A DNA stretch of 64,000 bases, taken from NCBI GenBank assembly GCA_036250195.1, contig JAVHZZ010000003.1:338339375-338403374 (forward strand). The letters run 5' to 3'. Positions 59,633-64,000 of this stretch are shown one piece after another. This stretch comes from Mixophyes australis. Lineage: Eukaryota; Chordata; Amphibia; Anura; Limnodynastidae. Position numbers and translations under genes: made by a program. A model generated the notes under the pieces. It had not been told where the DNA came from. It saw only the letters and a list, made by a program, of their open reading frames with translations, and ran no database searches. How positions within the stretch are numbered: position 1 is the first letter of the stretch; each line of letters opens with the position of its first letter.

Positions 59633-59967
59633 ATCATGCATAAAACACATATTTAGCACATAAATAAAACAACTATGCAGTACATATAATATGCCATCAA
59701 CTGATTTGGAATAAGCTACAAAGTACACAGAGCAGAGTCCATAGCTCCTCCTCCTGTTGGTCATTACCATGACTATTACAAATGTACTGTTTGAACAGTC
59801 TGGTATTATTTGTGACCTCCTTTGAAATTTAAAATTCCTCCTCCTTTGGAAAATTTACTTTACTGTATGTTTTTTTTATATTTCCGTACAAACATTCTGG
59901 AGAAAAGATCTTGAGCTGCAAATATTGCAACTTTCATTTAATCCCTCTAAGTATTTAAACTGCATTA

Positions 59968-60105
59968 TACTTAGACTGTAAGCTCTTTTGGGCAGGGCCA
60001 TCCTTACCTTGTGTTTTATGTCAGTGTATGTCATTTGTTTGTGTAGTGATTCAATCGATGTACAGCACTGCGTAATATGTCAGCACTTTATAAATAAAAG
60101 ATAAT
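59968..60105 (+). mobile_element. SINE-like 3' module, separate family
   Basis: TTAGACTGTAAGCTCTTTTG, GGGCAGGGCCATCC, GTACAGCACTGCGTAATATG and TTTATAAATAAAAGATAATA occur in the same order as in the SINE 3' module, but without the tRNA head. Confidence 0.55.
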
Positions 60106-60750
60106 ATTTATAGGTAATAATAACATAATGCAAATGGTAAAAACATAATCACAAAGCAAATATATTATTAGGGCACATGTTAAAGAAGTGGAACCAGATA
60201 GACAATTGACTAGTGAGCCCAGCATAGAGTTAAGTTATTAAAAAACAACAACTCACATTATCAAATAAAAATTAAACATTGTCAATGATATAAAAAAAGA
60301 CAAATTATTAAAACAGTTTTTAAAAAAAAAAAATTAAATGTATACTATTACCAGAGCAAATAACTCTACACGGGTTCCACTGGAAATAAGAGACCAAAAA
60401 CAAATGCCCTTTCTGCCCTCCAAAAGGAAATGAACAATAGTTTTTTAGAGCATATAAAGTCAGTATTTGACATAAATATATATAATAGGCTGTGTATTAC
60501 TAAGCTGAAAAATATATGTGAAATAGCTGAAGGATACTCTTCTACAGCAGTAGGCTATGCTATGGGGTAGGTGACTCTCCAGACAGACAGGATTTACAAG
60601 CTTGCTGTCAAGGTGCTCTACAGAAGACACCAGGTCCGGGGCTCTGCGGCTGGTCAGCACTCATGGATGTGCGCGCTGTAATGCTCAGATTTACCGACAT
60701 GGATATTCTCAAGTCTAATGGAGAGGTGTTATACTCTTTATAAGTCTAGG
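60106..60750. other. unassigned, no gene seen
   Basis: A/T-rich DNA with a poly-A tract near 60321. No gene. Confidence 0.45.
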
Positions 60751-61130
60751 CAGTGTTTTTTTTGTAAGAAAAAAGGTGCCGGAACTCACATCACGTAGTC
60801 AATCACTGTACACAGACCCACACACGTCAGTCGTGTAACAAAACATAATGGTCACCGCCTGCAGTAAGCACTCAGCACGCGACCACACGAACAATCAGAA
60901 GCTGAGTAGAGCCACAAGCCGAACAGTGCCATCACAACCAGCGTGGACTAGGCACACATGCATCAGACTCGACACACAAGCTGCCCGCATGCACCGTTTT
61001 AATGATTTTGCCGCCGACCTGCTACGCTCAACAGGGCGATTCAAATCCACATGGACCAAGCATCAAATGTTCAAAAGTTACTTTTAAAACTTGGAAAATC
61101 CGTCGAAAAAAGGTGCCGGAAGTCAGTTCT
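60751..61130 (+). repeat. possible DNA element fragments, AAAAAAGGTGCCGGAA
   Basis: GTGTTTTTTTTGTAAGAAAA then AAGGTGCCGGAACTCA at 60751-60788, and CGAAAAAAGGTGCCGGAAGT at 61103. The ends are in the same, not inverted, orientation, so two fragments or an internal repeat are possible. The interior is unusually GC-balanced compared with the surroundings. Confidence 0.3.
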
Positions 61131-61170
61131 GTGAGTTCTATGACAAAAAAAGCAGGGCACATTTTGTTTG

Positions 61171-61300
61171 TTGTTCTGTTTGGTTCCTCTCTGCGCTGTT
61201 TTTGAGGTTCCCTGATGTTTTGACCTTGTCTGATTCCTGACTTTCCCTGCTATCTGCCAACCCCGACCTTGGCTCTTAACTTAACTTAACTTACCTACTG
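61171..61300 (+). mobile_element. LTR-like fragment
   Basis: TTTTGACCTTGTCTGATTCC, TGACTTTCCCTGCTATCTGC and CCGACCTTGGCTC have the pyrimidine-rich style of the LTR-like sequences at 1-390 and 33846-34550. It contains a short AACTTAACTTAACTTA run. No end was found. Confidence 0.3.
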
Positions 61301-61916
61301 TGATGCTGGACTTCAGTCCTGTTTTATCCTTATGGTTCATTATGTACCCTGCATCCCTCGCCGGTTTACACGTCTGACTCCATAAAGCTCTGGGAGTAAA
61401 TGAGTACCCATAAACACAACTAGCTTTAAAGAAATTGGCTACTGCAGGTGAATGGTACTCTAGGATGGTCACTGGTATTTATACGAAGCCAGTAGGCCCA
61501 AATCTTGATATGCACAAATGTACTGTGGTGATTGGTGGATTCATACACAGAGGAGTAGATAGTGGTGTCACAGCAGTTCAAATTATTGCAGTCTCAGCTT
61601 TTTTCCTGTATCAGATCACATTAAGACAGAATAGTAAATATGTGACAGTGGCTTAGGCTGTCTCTAATGGAGTGTGGAGGTAATAATTTAGCTTTTAACA
61701 GAGCTGCAGTACAATGTCAGGTTAAAACTGATCAATATATTTTACCGTATCTGGAAATTACAATTTTCTACTTTAGTGGTTCTTTTAATATCATCCTTAA
61801 TTTCAGGAAGATTTTGTAAATTGCCTCTATTTTCATATGGTCTGCAAATATGATATGAGAGATTTAGGAAATCACCTTAACATTCCTGTGTACCACAATA
61901 CTATAAGGTACCTGGA
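61301..61916. other. unassigned, no gene seen
   Basis: Frame 61435-61656 (73 aa) has no recognised domain. Confidence 0.4.
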
Positions 61917-61924
61917 TGATAGAC

Positions 61925-62187
61925 CATACTTGCCAACTCTCCCGGAATGTCCAGGAGACTCCCGCATTTCGCGTGAGTCTCCCAGACTCCCGGGAGAGTG
62001 TGGCAATCTCCCTGATCTGCCCACTTCCTATTAAAGTGGGCAGAATTCGGTTCAAACGCCGCGATTCACCGGGAATCACATAATGGGGGCGGGGCCAAAA
62101 TCATGCGATCTCCGGTGCCCCGCCTCCCTCACGCCCACCTCTACCAGCAGGCTCCCGGGAAGCATTTTAATAAAGTTGGTAAGCATG
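61925..62187 (+). mobile_element. hAT-like MITE, CATACTTGCC family, copy 2
   Basis: Ends CATACTTGCCAACT and, in inverse, CATGCTTACCAACT. The duplication TGATAGAC is exact (61917-61924 and 62188-62195). Inside, GAATGTCCAGGAGACTCCCG and AGACTCCCGGGAGAGTGTGG match the inverse of the copy at 24072. Confidence 0.88.
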
Positions 62188-62195
62188 TGATAGAC

Positions 62196-64000
62196 CAGTG
62201 TTAGTAATAATAATAATATTAATAATAATAATAGTATTGACTGGATTGAATTCTTAGTATTTACTTTTAGAGCAAGATCCAAAACTCCGCCAATAATTAT
62301 TCAATTGAAAGAATTTCATACTCTAAACTTATTTTGCAAACACTGCACTTGATACAAATATCAGCAGTGAAAGTCTTATGGTCATTGTGGTATGACATCA
62401 ACTGCAGAAATGATCATGGGCACCAGATGGCAGCACATCAAATAAATGCAATGTATCGTTCAATGCATGAGCAGTGTTGTTTCATATGTTTATTTCCTCT
62501 ATCTGGTCACTTACTGATGTATATGCGTATTAAGTAATGCTCTCTGATGACACAGTTTATGTACTATATTGGATGTACTGTACTATATGTAATGGAATGC
62601 TGTCACGCATTGTCATATAATGCTAGAGGATATTATGAGATATATGACAGTGATTTTACACTAAACCATTTATTTGCAATTGTCATTGTGTGTTGATACA
62701 TATAGCTGCTTATCATACTACAGTTGGCGGTTTAGTGTTAGGAGGCGTTTTCTCTATGTACTGTCAACTATGTAAACAGCTGCTACCTAGACACTATTCA
62801 GTCAGGTACTATTATTGTAATAGTAAAGTTTCATGAATAGGTGTGCTAGGAGGCTTTTTGATCATGCATTCCCGCCTCTTGTGTGAACAGCTGTTTCTTG
62901 AACAATCAGACATCACCAATTGTAACAAACCGTACAACAAAATGAATTTAATTTATAAAATAATATACTCTAAGCAGTTTGTTTTAGAGGCACACTCAAG
63001 AAACCATGTCCCAGTAAACTGAAAACAATGTTTAATTGTGGGAAAAGCCCTTCTTTTAAGTACAATAACTACATATTATTTTAAGCAAAGCACACTAAGA
63101 AATTTTGCTCATTACAATAATTCAAAGTAAAATACATGAAACCAAATAACAGTGAGCTGATAATATTCTATCTTGATACCACAAAATAAGAAATAATAAG
63201 TAGTTGAAAATGATGCACAAGTCAATGATGCAAGTAAAGTAGAGATCCTTTAAAAGGGGTCAGTTTCAAAACTGTATGGTTCATAAAATATCCAATTTCA
63301 AAGTCCAAGAGCAATTCTATTACGGTGCAAGATACAATGTACAGTTGTCACGGTACTAACAACAGGAGAAAAAGTCACAAACAAGAATTTTCCAAGATTC
63401 TCTAGTGTCTAACAAATGTACCAGAATAACACTAAGTGCGATAGTGTTAGAGAGGTCAAGTGTAAGTCACTGTAGTTTCATATGCATTTCACAATGTTCT
63501 TGTCAACTTCAGCATGGAGTCAAAAGCATATTTTATCTTCTTGGTGTCAAAGCTGGTAGGGGTGAACCATAATCTGTTCTGGTACTAGATTACAGCTATT
63601 AGTTTGCCTGCCAGCCTAATTTCCCTCTCAGTTCACCTTTATGCTCACCACTATTGAAATACTTTGTAGGAGATGTAATGTATAGTTCGGTGGCAAAACA
63701 ATGGACGTCACTCTTGGTTTGATTCTGCCGATAGGTCACCTTGCCATATTAAGTGGATTTTAGAGGCATGCCCTGAAGTGCTTCTCCAACCATAGAGGCT
63801 CACTCTTCTTGAGAAGATATGTCTTCCTGCTGAGATTACTTTGTTAGCCCGTAGACCTGTTGTGTTCATTATATAATGTACTGTGTATTTGTTGTTGTGC
63901 TTGTGACAATTACTTCCCACTCACCTATTCTTTCTTGTGTGATGCAGCATATTGGTCATGGTAAAGCTTTGCATTCTGGGATTTATAGTTCACTACCAAG
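62196..64000. other. unassigned A/T-rich DNA, no gene seen
   Basis: Begins with an (AAT)n tract near 62205-62233. The minus frame at 63708-63920 (70 aa) shows no recognised domain. Confidence 0.45.

Noticed and set aside
61435..61656. 73-aa plus-strand frame as a small gene
   Set aside because: Reasonable composition but no motif, no splice or promoter context, and no family recognised.

Overview
The window looks like ordinary, repeat-dominated intergenic or intronic DNA of a vertebrate, most probably a frog or toad. The reasons are the mixture of repeats: several Penelope-like retroelement (PLE) relics, Tx1/L1-type LINE relics, a tRNA-headed SINE whose tail ends in GATGATGAT, many hAT-like MITEs with clean 8-bp target duplications, palindromic MITEs with 3-bp or TTAA targets, and long (TA)n tracts. 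No intact protein-coding gene, rRNA, true tRNA, operon or CRISPR array is visible. Organism assignment is inference from repeat style, without any database search. Where a coding relic is described, the reading was done by eye across frameshifts and stops.

Layout. 0-6.6 kb: an LTR-like end at the window edge, then two minus-strand PLE relics (about 1.0-2.5 kb and 4.2-6.2 kb) with reverse transcriptase and GIY-YIG homology, and a SINE-like element with an (ATT)n tail. 6.6-13 kb: mostly unassigned A/T-rich DNA. 13-27 kb: a dense field of SINEs and MITEs, including two large TTAA-flanked fold-back elements, one of which encloses a telomere-like TTAGGG array. 27-32 kb: a LINE tail, a palindromic MITE and unassigned DNA. 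32.5-35.7 kb: a relic of a mobile-element-type protein family that I recognise but cannot name, split by a 705-bp LTR-like insertion with a GTTAC duplication, and flanked by an inverted pair of another repeat. 35.8-41.3 kb: minisatellites, one riding on a non-autonomous element, and another hAT MITE. 42-50 kb: further SINE copies, a third and a fourth PLE relic on the plus strand, and a Tx1/L1 LINE relic. The fourth PLE is split by an insertion that contains a nearly complete hammerhead-ribozyme fold. 50-64 kb: a 0.9-kb purine-rich minisatellite, a Ty3/gypsy reverse transcriptase scrap, a second Tx1/L1 relic with an in-frame triplication, and more MITEs.

How it fits together: the LINE and PLE relics are the kind of element that can supply enzymes for SINEs and other non-autonomous retroelements, and the MITEs depend on hAT, Harbinger-like and TTAA-specific transposases that are not in this window. 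Several insertions are nested, which gives a relative order of events. The most noteworthy items are the hammerhead-like motif inside the insertion in the fourth PLE, the telomere-like fold-back element, and the unassigned transposon-type protein relic with its nested insertion.
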